Positions 7,309 through 16,344 of a DNA stretch of 64,000 bases are shown piece by piece. Each line of letters starts with the position of its first letter. Positions within the stretch are counted from its first letter, which is position 1. The notes beneath the pieces are model-generated. The model was given only the letters and a program-made list of their open reading frames with translations, was not told where the DNA came from and ran no database searches. Origin of the DNA: Candidatus Poseidoniaceae archaeon (lineage in GTDB: Archaea; Thermoplasmatota; Poseidoniia; Poseidoniales; Poseidoniaceae); assembly GCA_028356125.1 (NCBI GenBank), contig JAOMTZ010000002.1, positions 1 through 64,000 of the forward strand, read 5' to 3'. A program made the position numbers and the translations under genes.

Positions 7309-8262
7309 TTGAGTAACATGGCCGAGGAATCCAAGCCACTACTAGAGGAGGTCGAAGACCTTTCTTGGGGTGAAGTTGGAAAACTTGCTCAAGGTTATTT
7401 GCGGATTCCATTAGCACTGTTACTCGTTGAAATGTTCTACTGGTTCATTACTCAGCCAACCAACACATTGGGGGTCATTCAAGAATCTGAAGCCTGGATT
7501 TGGTATCAGTTGCTAGAATTGATTTATGGTCCAGGGACTGCAACTCTATCAGAGTACAATGGATGGACAACACTTGTCACGTTGAGGCACCCGGATTTCT
7601 GGGCAGACCAAATACGACTTTACGTTTCAGATGAATGCGCTGGAGTTCATGAGATGTTATTCATCACTGTACTGATTATGATGAGTAGTGGAGTGCCACA
7701 AAGGTTGCGAATAAAGAGTGCAGTTGTAGCATGTGTAATCGTTTACATTTTGAATATTGCTAGACTAGTGGTATTGTACCCGCTAGCAATGTCTGGATGT
7801 GCAGAGAATCCTAACATGATTGGCTGTGAGCAACCAATGCATGATTTCCATGCTTTTGTTTACCAATGGGGATTCCTGATAGTTCTGATTCTGATGTGGC
7901 TTGCTTGGTTCAAATGGGTAAATGCGGGAGATTTAATCAGAAAAGAACAGGCATCCGGTAAAGGAAAGTGGAAATTCATTTATCGAAATAATTGGAGTAA
8001 CATTCACAAGGCTGCATTAGCATTGTCAGTGATCTTAATCCTTGGCGCATTTGCCAATGTATGGCTTGATGAAGATGCAATGCTAGCAAAAGAAACTGTT
8101 GAGGCGTGCGAATTTTATTCCAGTGTCACTGGTGACTGCGGCGATGCTAGAGATGTATGGGCCCAGGAGATACAGTCATCATGGTCTCTTGCAACACTAG
8201 GTATGCTTGGTATTGCTAGCACTATAATTACAATAGACAAACCTTCAGATGAAGAAGAATAA
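7309..8262 (+). CDS. Archaeosortase/exosortase-family membrane transpeptidase
   Basis: A 317-aa, multi-pass membrane protein carrying the exosortase/archaeosortase active-site pattern in order: Cys in DECAGVHEMLF (C110), Arg in NIARLVVLY (R152), and His in MHDFHAFVYQWGF (H178/H181). Archaeosortases cut C-terminal tripartite tags (for example PGF-CTERM) on exported proteins and couple them to lipid. TTG at 7309 is 4 bases after AGGTGG; ATG at 7318 is the alternative start. It is divergent from tusA, and its stop abuts the convergent helicase gene. No adjacent dedicated substrate is present, but the protein at 38038-39405 ends in a tag-like segment. Which archaeosortase subfamily it belongs to is not decided. 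Confidence 0.82.
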   Translation: MSNMAEESKPLLEEVEDLSWGEVGKLAQGYLRIPLALLLVEMFYWFITQPTNTLGVIQESEAWIWYQLLELIYGPGTATLSEYNGWTTLVTLRHPDFWADQIRLYVSDECAGVHEMLFITVLIMMSSGVPQRLRIKSAVVACVIVYILNIARLVVLYPLAMSGCAENPNMIGCEQPMHDFHAFVYQWGFLIVLILMWLAWFKWVNAGDLIRKEQASGKGKWKFIYRNNWSNIHKAALALSVILILGAFANVWLDEDAMLAKETVEACEFYSSVTGDCGDARDVWAQEIQSSWSLATLGMLGIASTIITIDKPSDEEE

Positions 8263-9663
8263 TCAAGACTCGATTATTGATGAATCAATACCTTTCGAAT
8301 TGAATGACCTTACAGCTAGGGAAGCGTGCTTATTGTGCACTTCAACAACAGTGTGGTCATCATGAATCACGATGTCGCCAACCGCTAACTCAGGGCATTT
8401 CAGTGAAGTTGTTATCTCATTTACAATTGCAAATTTGGACATCGAAGTAGTGACTAGTCTTATTGGAACCATTCCGAAAACATCTGCTGCTTCAGCATTA
8501 TCTTCCTGTTTCTTGACAGGGTCTCTACTGATGCCATCAGGAAGTTCAGGTGCTTCTGAAGAAACAATTTCTAGAGAGTGTGTTGCAATAATCTTGTTTA
8601 GTTGAGGAATGTCATCTCTGCCAACTAAAACCCAGGCTTCTCCTTTGCGTCCGATACGACCGGTTCTCCCAATACGGTGGACATAATTGTCGACATCGTC
8701 AGGAACATCATAATTGATTACCAAAGTGATACCATCAACGTCAATTCCTCTAGCAGCAACATCTGTTGCTACAACTACGCTTGAATTTCCATCTTTGAAG
8801 TTGGATATAATTTTCTCTCTCTGATTTTGAGACATATCTCCATGAAGGCCTTCGACATCGAATCTGTGCTTTTTGAGTCGCTGAACAATTAAGTCAACCA
8901 TCCTTTTTGTGTTAGTGAAAATTATTGTTTGATCTTCTTCACTCATTCGCGATAGTAGTCGTCCTACAACCCACAATTTGTTAGCACGGCCAATTCTGAC
9001 GCTATATTGGTCAATTGGAGGTATGTCCAACTTCTCAGTATTTGTTAGAACGAAATCCGGTTCGTTCATGAATTCATTTGCGGCATCAATGATTTCCTGT
9101 GGAAAAGTTGCAGAGAATAGAAGAGTTTGTTCCCTTCCAGTCATCTTCTCAATAACCCACATGATGTCTGGGAAGAATCCCATGTCAAGCATTCTATCTG
9201 CTTCATCGAGAACGAAAGATGTTGGCTTGGTAAGGTCGATATGACCTCTTTCAGTCATATCCATGACTCGCCCAGGTGTTCCAACAATAATGTCGACACC
9301 TTTCTTCAAAGCACGGGCTTGCTTTTCTAAATCAGTCCCTCCATAAACAGTCATTATAGTGAGACCGGATTGTCCTTGAATAGTGTTCAATTCTTCAGCA
9401 ACCTGATTTGCCAACTCCCTAGTAGGAGTTAGTATCAGTGCTTGTAATTCACCAGTAGGCTGGCATGAATTCATTGTTGGGAGCCCAAATGCTGCTGTCT
9501 TTCCAGAACCAGTTCGGGCTTGGCCAATCACATCTTTACCTTGTAATGCAATAGGAATGGTATCCTTTTGCACTTGAGTTGCAAATTCCCAACCATTACT
9601 GACTAGGCCTGCTTGTAATTCATCTTTTAATCCCCAAGCGGAGAATGGAGTTGTTGTGAACAT
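8263..9663 (-). CDS. DEAD-box ATP-dependent RNA helicase, DbpA/DeaD-like
   Basis: A 466-aa helicase with motifs in order: F-x-x-W/Q region (GWEFATQVQKDTIP), Walker A ARTGSGKT, PTRELA, GTPGRV, DEADRMLDMGF, SATFP, then the second RecA domain with VVATDVAARGID and HRIGRTGRIGRKG. After the core there is a domain of about 75 residues (MVPIRLVTTSMSKF...) resembling the DbpA RNA-binding domain that targets 23S rRNA in bacteria. Likely role: remodelling of rRNA or mRNA structure. The start ATG is preceded by a GC-rich leader with an inverted repeat. Cytoplasmic. Confidence 0.93.
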   Translation of the reverse strand: MFTTTPFSAWGLKDELQAGLVSNGWEFATQVQKDTIPIALQGKDVIGQARTGSGKTAAFGLPTMNSCQPTGELQALILTPTRELANQVAEELNTIQGQSGLTIMTVYGGTDLEKQARALKKGVDIIVGTPGRVMDMTERGHIDLTKPTSFVLDEADRMLDMGFFPDIMWVIEKMTGREQTLLFSATFPQEIIDAANEFMNEPDFVLTNTEKLDIPPIDQYSVRIGRANKLWVVGRLLSRMSEEDQTIIFTNTKRMVDLIVQRLKKHRFDVEGLHGDMSQNQREKIISNFKDGNSSVVVATDVAARGIDVDGITLVINYDVPDDVDNYVHRIGRTGRIGRKGEAWVLVGRDDIPQLNKIIATHSLEIVSSEAPELPDGISRDPVKKQEDNAEAADVFGMVPIRLVTTSMSKFAIVNEITTSLKCPELAVGDIVIHDDHTVVEVHNKHASLAVRSFNSKGIDSSIIES

Positions 9664-9705
9664 TTGGATCCCTCGGTCCGTCCCTTCCCTAATTGGGCCA
9701 CCGGG

Positions 9706-9722
9706 ACGGGGGTGACCCCCGT
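9706..9722. terminator. GC-rich inverted repeat between a small gene and the helicase gene
   Basis: acgggggtgacccccgt is a near-perfect inverted repeat (8+1+8) in an unusually GC-rich spacer (9664-9729). It begins 8 bases beyond the stop of the 71-aa gene on the minus strand and 43 bases before the helicase start. It may be a terminator-like hairpin, a 5' UTR structure of the helicase mRNA, or a protein site. No T run follows it. Confidence 0.4.
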
Positions 9723-9729
9723 GTCACGA

Positions 9730-9945
9730 TCAGAAGTTTTCGCTGTCCTTAGCTTCAGCCTTTAGAACACCCATCCAATACTTGAATGCGTTTTCACGGT
9801 TGAGTGGCTTCTTCATCTGGCGAACATGCTCCAGAATGTACTGACGGAATTTTAGAGACTTGTTACGGTTTACACCCTTTGGTGTGATGCCGTCCCACAG
9901 GTCTTCGAACTGCTTCTCTTTGTCATTGAACGTATTCTCAGTCAT
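9730..9945 (-). CDS. Hypothetical 71-aa basic/acidic small protein
   Basis: Not recognised. It is a soluble, highly charged protein with an aromatic-rich start (EKQFEDLWDGITPKG) and a helical middle (KFRQYILEHVRQMKK). The sequence lacks hydrophobic segments or cysteines. It sits between the HEAT-repeat gene and the helicase gene on the same strand, so a role with RNA is conceivable but not shown. The composition and absence of a competing frame make it a plausible real gene. Confidence 0.65.
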   Translation of the reverse strand: MTENTFNDKEKQFEDLWDGITPKGVNRNKSLKFRQYILEHVRQMKKPLNRENAFKYWMGVLKAEAKDSENF

Positions 9946-9987
9946 GAGTACTACACCTTAAGCGATTCGCCGACCGGCAGCCCCCTC

Positions 9988-11187
9988 TTAACCATGTCGT
10001 GTCTTGTCTGCATCGGCATCAGGAGGAGGAAGTTCTCCCAGTCCCACGATTTTACCTTGAGACTCTGCTATTTCACGGTCAATCTCTGGCACCTTTGGAG
10101 CAGGAGCCAAGAAGGCATTCTTCTGGTCTTCAGTACCTTCAATTTGTGCATCGAAAGTCATTTGTTTGAGTTCCTTTCGGATAATTGGATCTGTTTCTTC
10201 TCTCAATAATGCATTGCAATGGTTACGAAGGATATCATCACCCATCAAACGAGGTAGAATCTTGACACAAGCAAGACGGACACTTGTATTCTTATGAGAA
10301 CAACCAGCCAGAACAAGGTCTCTGGCACGTCCATGATCGGTATCTAGAACTTCTATGCACTTGATTGCAGAAAGCATAACTTTAGAATCAGAATCTAGAA
10401 TAGCACGTTCTGCTAAAATTGTAGCTATTCTTTGTTCCCTGTGTGCTAGTGGAACAAGACATTTTGAGGCTTGACGTCGGGTTTCTACGTCTTCATCCTC
10501 AAGTGCCCATCCAATCAAATCCCATGCGGCTGCTCCACCTTTGGCTAGAACTCTGCGTAACAGCCCCGCTGCACTCCTTCTCAAAGCTAAGGAGTCTTCC
10601 TGTAGCAACTCATCAATGTGATCACATGCGACTTCGGGCCAGGTTTGGCATAAGTCTCCAAGACCTGAAAATGCAGCATCTCGGCGGGACTTTATTTCAT
10701 GCCGTAATTCGAATGCCAATGTCCCTTCAGTGGCAGAAGGGAAAATTGGTGCTACTGATTTCAAGCAGCCGCTAGCAGCTAATCTTACAGATTTATCTTT
10801 ATCATCAAGTAGAACAGAAAGATGGTCAAATAATTCATCAGGACAAGTTTCAGCAACAGAAGGTAGGGCATACAGCCCTGCAATTCTGACTTCAGGGTCG
10901 TCATGCATTAAACTATCAACCAATATCGAATGACCATCATGTGCTAACGCACCAGAAAGAATTGATAATGCTTTGATACCATCAAGTCGGGTCATATGGT
11001 AGTCTTTTTCTTTCCATCCCACACGATATGTTTCAATTTCTCCGGTGGCCAAGGGGATGACCGCCTGTTGCGGTATTGCCATCCAAGGACCTTCTTTCAA
11101 ATCGCTACGCTTCGACTTACGGCGGCCTTGTCCAACATTGATTGGACGGCCTGTCCGGGGGTCGCGGGCGATGTAATCTCGTGACAT
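9988..11187 (-). CDS. HEAT-repeat protein
   Basis: The ORF opens with TTG at 11238, but I prefer ATG at 11187 (MSRDYIARDPRTGRP), which gives 399 aa and leaves room for promoters of the divergent surface-protein gene. From about residue 70 on the protein is a solenoid of HEAT-like helical pairs, with repeated patterns such as LMHDDPEVRIAGLYAL, LLDDKDKSVRLAASGCL, LEDEDVETRRQASKCLV and CSHKNTSVRLACVKIL. These typically form protein-protein scaffolds. The C-terminal 50 residues are polar and Pro-rich. No signal peptide, so probably cytoplasmic. Partner unknown. Confidence 0.85.
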   Translation of the reverse strand: MSRDYIARDPRTGRPINVGQGRRKSKRSDLKEGPWMAIPQQAVIPLATGEIETYRVGWKEKDYHMTRLDGIKALSILSGALAHDGHSILVDSLMHDDPEVRIAGLYALPSVAETCPDELFDHLSVLLDDKDKSVRLAASGCLKSVAPIFPSATEGTLAFELRHEIKSRRDAAFSGLGDLCQTWPEVACDHIDELLQEDSLALRRSAAGLLRRVLAKGGAAAWDLIGWALEDEDVETRRQASKCLVPLAHREQRIATILAERAILDSDSKVMLSAIKCIEVLDTDHGRARDLVLAGCSHKNTSVRLACVKILPRLMGDDILRNHCNALLREETDPIIRKELKQMTFDAQIEGTEDQKNAFLAPAPKVPEIDREIAESQGKIVGLGELPPPDADADKTRHG

Positions 11188-11254
11188 TCCGAGCCGGGCA
11201 TAACCCCGTAGGAAATGAACCCTCCCCTTTTGAGACAATTTCCTTTACACAATT

Positions 11255-14200
11255 ATGAAACCCTTCAGACCCATCAGGTCGGCTATGCGAAGGGAGTTTT
11301 TGGCATGTTTTGTCGTATCTCTTTTTGTAATGCAAGCATGGACAATTTCCGGAAATGAGTTTTCTGAAATTCAAATTTCTAAAACTTTCCATCATGACAA
11401 TCAATTCAATCAAAGTGGTTATGTTGAATCTGGAACATATACCACGCCAGATGGAGAATCACATATTACCCGCCCTCGTGTTCAGTGGACTACGCCCTCA
11501 CAATTACTTGCATTCAGTAGGACAGGGGCATGCACTGCAGTCGTAGATACGCTGGATGAAGTGTGGTTGATGGGGGGTCGTTTTGACCCTAACCCTGCGC
11601 AAAATAATGATGAAACTCCTACAGATGTAGTCGAAATACTAACAAATGGAAACAAAACTTGGGAACCGTCATTCAATATGCTTTACACCCAGCAATATTG
11701 TGAAGCAGAAGTTGTTGGAGATCTAATCTTCGTAGTAGGGGACTGGCTAAGAGGTAGTAACCCTGCTGAGTACCCCTCAGGCAGAGTGCAGATACACAAT
11801 CTTAGCAACGATACTTGGTATAATGGCACTCCAATGCCTTCTACGCAAGAAAGAGGGCTTGGAGGAATGGCGGAACATAATGGCTACCTATACTATGCAG
11901 GAGGAGTAAGAAATCCTTCAGGAAATGATGCTACAAACAAGACATTCCGTTACGATCCAGTCAACGACAATTGGACACGAATGGCGGACATGAACCAGGC
12001 AAGAGCATCTTTTGAATTGATTAATTTTCATGGACAATTGTATGCAATGGGTGGATTCCAAGGCACACAGACTTGGAATAGACAGGGACTAGATTATGTT
12101 GAGAGATACGACCCTCCAACAGATACCTGGACTAATCTGTCAGCTCTACCGGTTGGGATGTTTGGTTGGGGCGGGACCGTTCTAAATGACGAAATCGTGT
12201 TAGTCGGCGGATACAATGGTGGTTCGAAAAGAACAGTGTATCACTGGAATCCCATAGAGGACACATGGTCGAATGGAATAGACATAGGTTCTAATGGACA
12301 CTTCGATTTAGAAGTAGAAGAAATCAATGGCAGCATAGTTTGGGCATCTGGAGATACCTCTGCTTACCCCTACAATACCTGGCAGCAGAGTTTCTCGCAA
12401 AATACAGAATACCAAAATGCTTCATCGACACATTCGGGCTGGATAATATCACCTGGTATCGATTTGCGACCGAATGTCAATGGTAGAGCCGTTCCCGTTC
12501 AGTTTGATTTACAGGGCAATAATTCCCCCGAAGGTGTGATTGGATTCCAATACAGAGCAGCCAGAACATACGCTGGATTAACTGCTATGGGTTGGATTGG
12601 TAGCGATTCTACAGTGAACACAACATTCCCACTTGGCACCACTGATATCGACTTAGATGATTATGCTAACTTTGTTCAGTATAGAATAAAGATGACTGTG
12701 ACTAATCTAAGCAATTGGGACGAGCCTAATCTCGATTCTATGACAATTCATGCAGAGCATGCTGCATTTGAATCAACTTTACCCTCAGTACTAAATCCAA
12801 GAGGTGATACAGTGACAATTCAGACAAGTCACGATACATCATCTTCATCAGGCGAGATGTTCCTAGAATTGGCTCCTTGTGATTCGAGCGGAGCATTATC
12901 GAGTCATTGGTCTAGAATGTCTTATGAAAATGGTTTTACTGAAAATGATAGTATGAATCTTTTCCTTCAGAGTTCCGGCATAGTAAATAGTTCTTCCATA
13001 AGTGAAACCTTGGTTGACTGGTCCTTCGATTTAGGGGACCTAACTATCGCTGGCAACACCAGTGGTTCAGAAGTTGAGATTTCACATCTATGCGCTAAAG
13101 TTGGGACATCTGGTGCTGAGGATTTGGAATATATTCATACAAGCACAATCCGAATCGACAGAACACTGCACGTTAACATCACTGGAATCAACAACAATTC
13201 AGTTGGAGATGCTACCACTGGAGGATATCCTTTGCAAATCGAACTTAATCATTCATTCCCGGAGACTGGAAAGACATTGACAAGTGGTAATCTGCAATCA
13301 AGAGTTACGTTCAACATCCATGTAATTGACCCTGAAACTAATTCCTATGTTGAATGGGTCAACCAAACAACTCCTTGGACAGATATAGCCATAGGTCAAA
13401 CCGATACAATAACCTGGGGTTTACCATCCAATGTTTCAGGAAATGTTGATATCCATTTAGAATCAAGAAGTGATCAACCATTACTGATAGTGAGTAATTC
13501 CAATTCATGGAACCTACTTCTGGACAATGATAATCCGGTCATACTTTCTAGTATACCTGCACTTGGAACTTATGTAGATAGTATCGAAAATCGGGAGCTT
13601 TCTTTATTGATAGCAGACACATCTGGATTCATATCTAGTAATATAGCCCTCGAAGTTTGGGTAGAAGGATTAGATGACGGATCTGATGGTGGCATCCTAG
13701 ATGGGGCACCGCAAGAACAAGAGTTTAGAGAAATCAATTACACATTAGAAAATAATGGTAGTTTATGGTGGATTAATGCAAGCCAATCAGATAATGTAAA
13801 CGCTGATGATCAATATGTGTACCTCAGAGTCGTTGGGACTGACAATGCAGGTCTTGCCACTACTAACAACACGGTTTGGTGGACGACAAGGGATGCGCAA
13901 AATGCCGTTGTTGAATCTATTTCAAATGCAGAACAGACACAATACTGGGAAGTCTCTAGAGATATTAGTTGGCAAGTAACATTAACCGATACAAACTCAA
14001 TTTACGATATAATTTCGATGAAAGTTGAATTAGGTGACGATTCAGACTTTGGAGTCACTTACAACGTGGCAGACATGACGTGTTCATCTCTAGATTACCG
14101 AATTGACTCTGACCGAACTACATGTAATCATGATATTGAAGGGCAGAATATGATTATCTCAATAACCCTATACTCCGGGTGGGAAGTTGACAGGTCTGTA

Positions 14201-15784
14201 CTGAATGAAGGAGAAGTGAAGTTAACGATAACAGACTTAGATGGTAGTAGTTCCGTAATTTACCAAAACCTCTGGATATTCTCGGAAGATTTTGATTTCA
14301 CAATAACCAGTATTAGTGATGTTACAGGATTGGTCACCGGGAATATAACCAATGAGAGTATTGTAATAACTGGTGAAACAATACAAATCGAGGGTATTGT
14401 GACGCACTCGCTTTCTGGAATTCCTTACCAAGGTGATTTGTCGCTAAGTTGGTGGGGATTGATACAAGGAAAGGATTGGTTTGGAGCAGGTACGGTTTCC
14501 GTAGTCGATGGACAAATCAATGCATCCATCCCAATGCCAAATACGGGTGGTGTGATCGACATTAGTGTGGCATTCATGGACCCTCTAGAAACTAAAGTAA
14601 TCGGCAGCTATGACTTGCCAGTATTCGATATTGACCCACAACGCCCTATCATATTGGAGACTGGCACTGAAGGATATTCTCGTTATCATCTTGAAAATAT
14701 TGAAATTGGAGTTAATATCAATGAAGATGTTTCTTGGACTGGAGAATTAAAACTTACATGCCAAGTAATCTCGACAGATTTGCAATGGGAACCAATCAGT
14801 ATATCGATGCCTCCTTCAAATGTTTTTCAAGGTAAAACATTATTCTCATTCAACTTTGATTTTTCAGAACAAGGGGACCCATCTTTACTATCTCCTGAAT
14901 CCCACATCGATTGCTGGGCAGAAGGATATGATGATGCTGGTTGGGGATTAATTAGTGAAACTGGTTCATCTCTGATCGAACCATGGTTAACGCTTCAATT
15001 ATCTACAGTGGGCCCTAATATAGAACTAGAAGATGTCAAATTAGAAGGTAATCCTGAGCCAGGAAAAGAGATTCGAGTAGAAATATCGGTAATGAATACT
15101 GGAGAGAGTTTGCAACAACCATTCAACATAACAGTCTACACTGTTTCCGGTGATGAAAGAACATTAGTAGGTCGTTTTAAACAAGGGCAAATGGCCAGCG
15201 ACCAAGGAATAATCAAACGCGTAGGTGTAGCTGTTCCGGAAGGAGATTGGACACTGGAGATATATGTTGATGAAGACCAACAAATTTGGGAATTAAATGA
15301 AGATGATAACTCATTCTCGAAGGACTTTGACGGGCCTGAAGAACTCAACTACTCACTAATTGCAGGTATTGGTTCTGGATTTGGATTGCTACTCTTGTTT
15401 ATGGTGGTAATCATACGTCGGAAAAACAACAATCAATTGACTGGAACAAAGGAATTGCCTGTGCTAGACAATTTAGCTCGGACTGGACCGCCTCAAGCAA
15501 ACCGAAGTAATAACAAAACCTCGAAGCCTAAGAAAGGGCCTCCACCTAAGAAAGTAAGCGTTCCGGTTGACTCTCCAAAGCATGACATAAGTGATGCGAT
15601 GGCCAAATTATCACTTTCTTCTTTACCAGGAAATATGAAACCACAACCTGAAAAGGTATCATCCTTCGAATTACTTCCTGGTGGAGGAGAGTATGAATAT
15701 CTCGAGGAAGGTACTTACTACTCTGGAGAACATATCGGTAAATGGAAATTGGAAGACGATGGGTCTTTTTCCAAACAGGAGTAG
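11255..15784 (+). CDS. Giant kelch- and CARDB-containing surface protein with C-terminal membrane anchor
   Basis: A 1509-aa exported protein. The N-terminus has a basic stretch and a hydrophobic core (FLACFVVSLFVMQAWTISG), a signal peptide; ATG at 11285 is an alternative start. About residues 100-370 form a kelch beta-propeller (MGGRFDP, YYAGGVRNP, YAMGGFQG, LVGGYNGG, with spaced W residues). Long beta-rich Ig-like segments follow. Near residue 1270 is a CARDB-like domain (VKLEGNPEPGKEIRVEISVMNTGES). A single helix (YSLIAGIGSGFGLLLLFMVVIIRRK) then leads to a 120-aa basic/Pro-rich cytoplasmic tail ending in GKWKLEDDGSFSKQE. Probably binds polymers or forms part of the cell surface. Six or more N-glycosylation sequons are visible. 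The next gene starts 5 bases after the stop. Confidence 0.88.
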   Translation: MKPFRPIRSAMRREFLACFVVSLFVMQAWTISGNEFSEIQISKTFHHDNQFNQSGYVESGTYTTPDGESHITRPRVQWTTPSQLLAFSRTGACTAVVDTLDEVWLMGGRFDPNPAQNNDETPTDVVEILTNGNKTWEPSFNMLYTQQYCEAEVVGDLIFVVGDWLRGSNPAEYPSGRVQIHNLSNDTWYNGTPMPSTQERGLGGMAEHNGYLYYAGGVRNPSGNDATNKTFRYDPVNDNWTRMADMNQARASFELINFHGQLYAMGGFQGTQTWNRQGLDYVERYDPPTDTWTNLSALPVGMFGWGGTVLNDEIVLVGGYNGGSKRTVYHWNPIEDTWSNGIDIGSNGHFDLEVEEINGSIVWASGDTSAYPYNTWQQSFSQNTEYQNASSTHSGWIISPGIDLRPNVNGRAVPVQFDLQGNNSPEGVIGFQYRAARTYAGLTAMGWIGSDSTVNTTFPLGTTDIDLDDYANFVQYRIKMTVTNLSNWDEPNLDSMTIHAEHAAFESTLPSVLNPRGDTVTIQTSHDTSSSSGEMFLELAPCDSSGALSSHWSRMSYENGFTENDSMNLFLQSSGIVNSSSISETLVDWSFDLGDLTIAGNTSGSEVEISHLCAKVGTSGAEDLEYIHTSTIRIDRTLHVNITGINNNSVGDATTGGYPLQIELNHSFPETGKTLTSGNLQSRVTFNIHVIDPETNSYVEWVNQTTPWTDIAIGQTDTITWGLPSNVSGNVDIHLESRSDQPLLIVSNSNSWNLLLDNDNPVILSSIPALGTYVDSIENRELSLLIADTSGFISSNIALEVWVEGLDDGSDGGILDGAPQEQEFREINYTLENNGSLWWINASQSDNVNADDQYVYLRVVGTDNAGLATTNNTVWWTTRDAQNAVVESISNAEQTQYWEVSRDISWQVTLTDTNSIYDIISMKVELGDDSDFGVTYNVADMTCSSLDYRIDSDRTTCNHDIEGQNMIISITLYSGWEVDRSVLNEGEVKLTITDLDGSSSVIYQNLWIFSEDFDFTITSISDVTGLVTGNITNESIVITGETIQIEGIVTHSLSGIPYQGDLSLSWWGLIQGKDWFGAGTVSVVDGQINASIPMPNTGGVIDISVAFMDPLETKVIGSYDLPVFDIDPQRPIILETGTEGYSRYHLENIEIGVNINEDVSWTGELKLTCQVISTDLQWEPISISMPPSNVFQGKTLFSFNFDFSEQGDPSLLSPESHIDCWAEGYDDAGWGLISETGSSLIEPWLTLQLSTVGPNIELEDVKLEGNPEPGKEIRVEISVMNTGESLQQPFNITVYTVSGDERTLVGRFKQGQMASDQGIIKRVGVAVPEGDWTLEIYVDEDQQIWELNEDDNSFSKDFDGPEELNYSLIAGIGSGFGLLLLFMVVIIRRKNNNQLTGTKELPVLDNLARTGPPQANRSNNKTSKPKKGPPPKKVSVPVDSPKHDISDAMAKLSLSSLPGNMKPQPEKVSSFELLPGGGEYEYLEEGTYYSGEHIGKWKLEDDGSFSKQE

Positions 15785-15789
15785 ATGTC

Positions 15790-16344
15790 ATGCCAAGTGA
15801 AACTGAGGATATCAAGAGGGTTCTTGCAATCTGTTTCAGGATGGGAGACAATCAAACTGCTGATGATCTGGAGCGAATTCTTTCATTTGACATGGGCTGG
15901 ATGGATACAGATACTGCTCATGATGCGATAAAGGCTCTAACATTCGCAGGGTGGATAAAGGACAATGATGGAACTCTTAGTCCAAATTGTGAAGTTAAGG
16001 GCATTCAAGCACCGCTTGGTTGGCAACCTAGGCCATCAAGATTGACAGACCCCGCTGTTAACGAATCTCATGCAGTAGAGAAACCTCCAACGCCAATTCA
16101 CCCTCAAACGGTAATAAAACCAAAACCTGAGGTCACAGATAGTGACCCTCGTGCGAAAGTCGAGAAGCGTTTGATTCGATATATAGCTAAGAAAGCCAAA
16201 CTCGATTCGGATGAGGTTAAGCGAAGGGCTGAGAGAAAGGTCAGTGCTCTAGGGTATTGTACCACGTGGCTAGCACTTTGCTTGATTAGTAGAGAACAGG
16301 ATTTAGAAATGAGTGCGATTATTGATTCACTCTCTGCTTCCTGA
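15790..16344 (+). CDS. DUF2240-family archaeal protein
   Basis: I use ATG at 15790, six bases after the surface-protein stop, rather than the ORF-track start at 15742, which lies inside that gene. The 184-aa product has a N-terminal helical domain (DIKRVLAICFRMGDN...LSFDMGWMDTDTAHDAIKALTFAGWIKDNDGTLSPN), the pattern of DUF2240, where a winged-helix-like unit is followed by GIQAPLGWQPRPS. The C-terminal half is basic and helical (RLIRYIAKKAKLDSDEVKRRAERK). Function unknown; a nucleic-acid role is likely from the charge. Its end overlaps the convergent exporter gene by 18 bases. Confidence 0.78.
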   Translation: MPSETEDIKRVLAICFRMGDNQTADDLERILSFDMGWMDTDTAHDAIKALTFAGWIKDNDGTLSPNCEVKGIQAPLGWQPRPSRLTDPAVNESHAVEKPPTPIHPQTVIKPKPEVTDSDPRAKVEKRLIRYIAKKAKLDSDEVKRRAERKVSALGYCTTWLALCLISREQDLEMSAIIDSLSAS

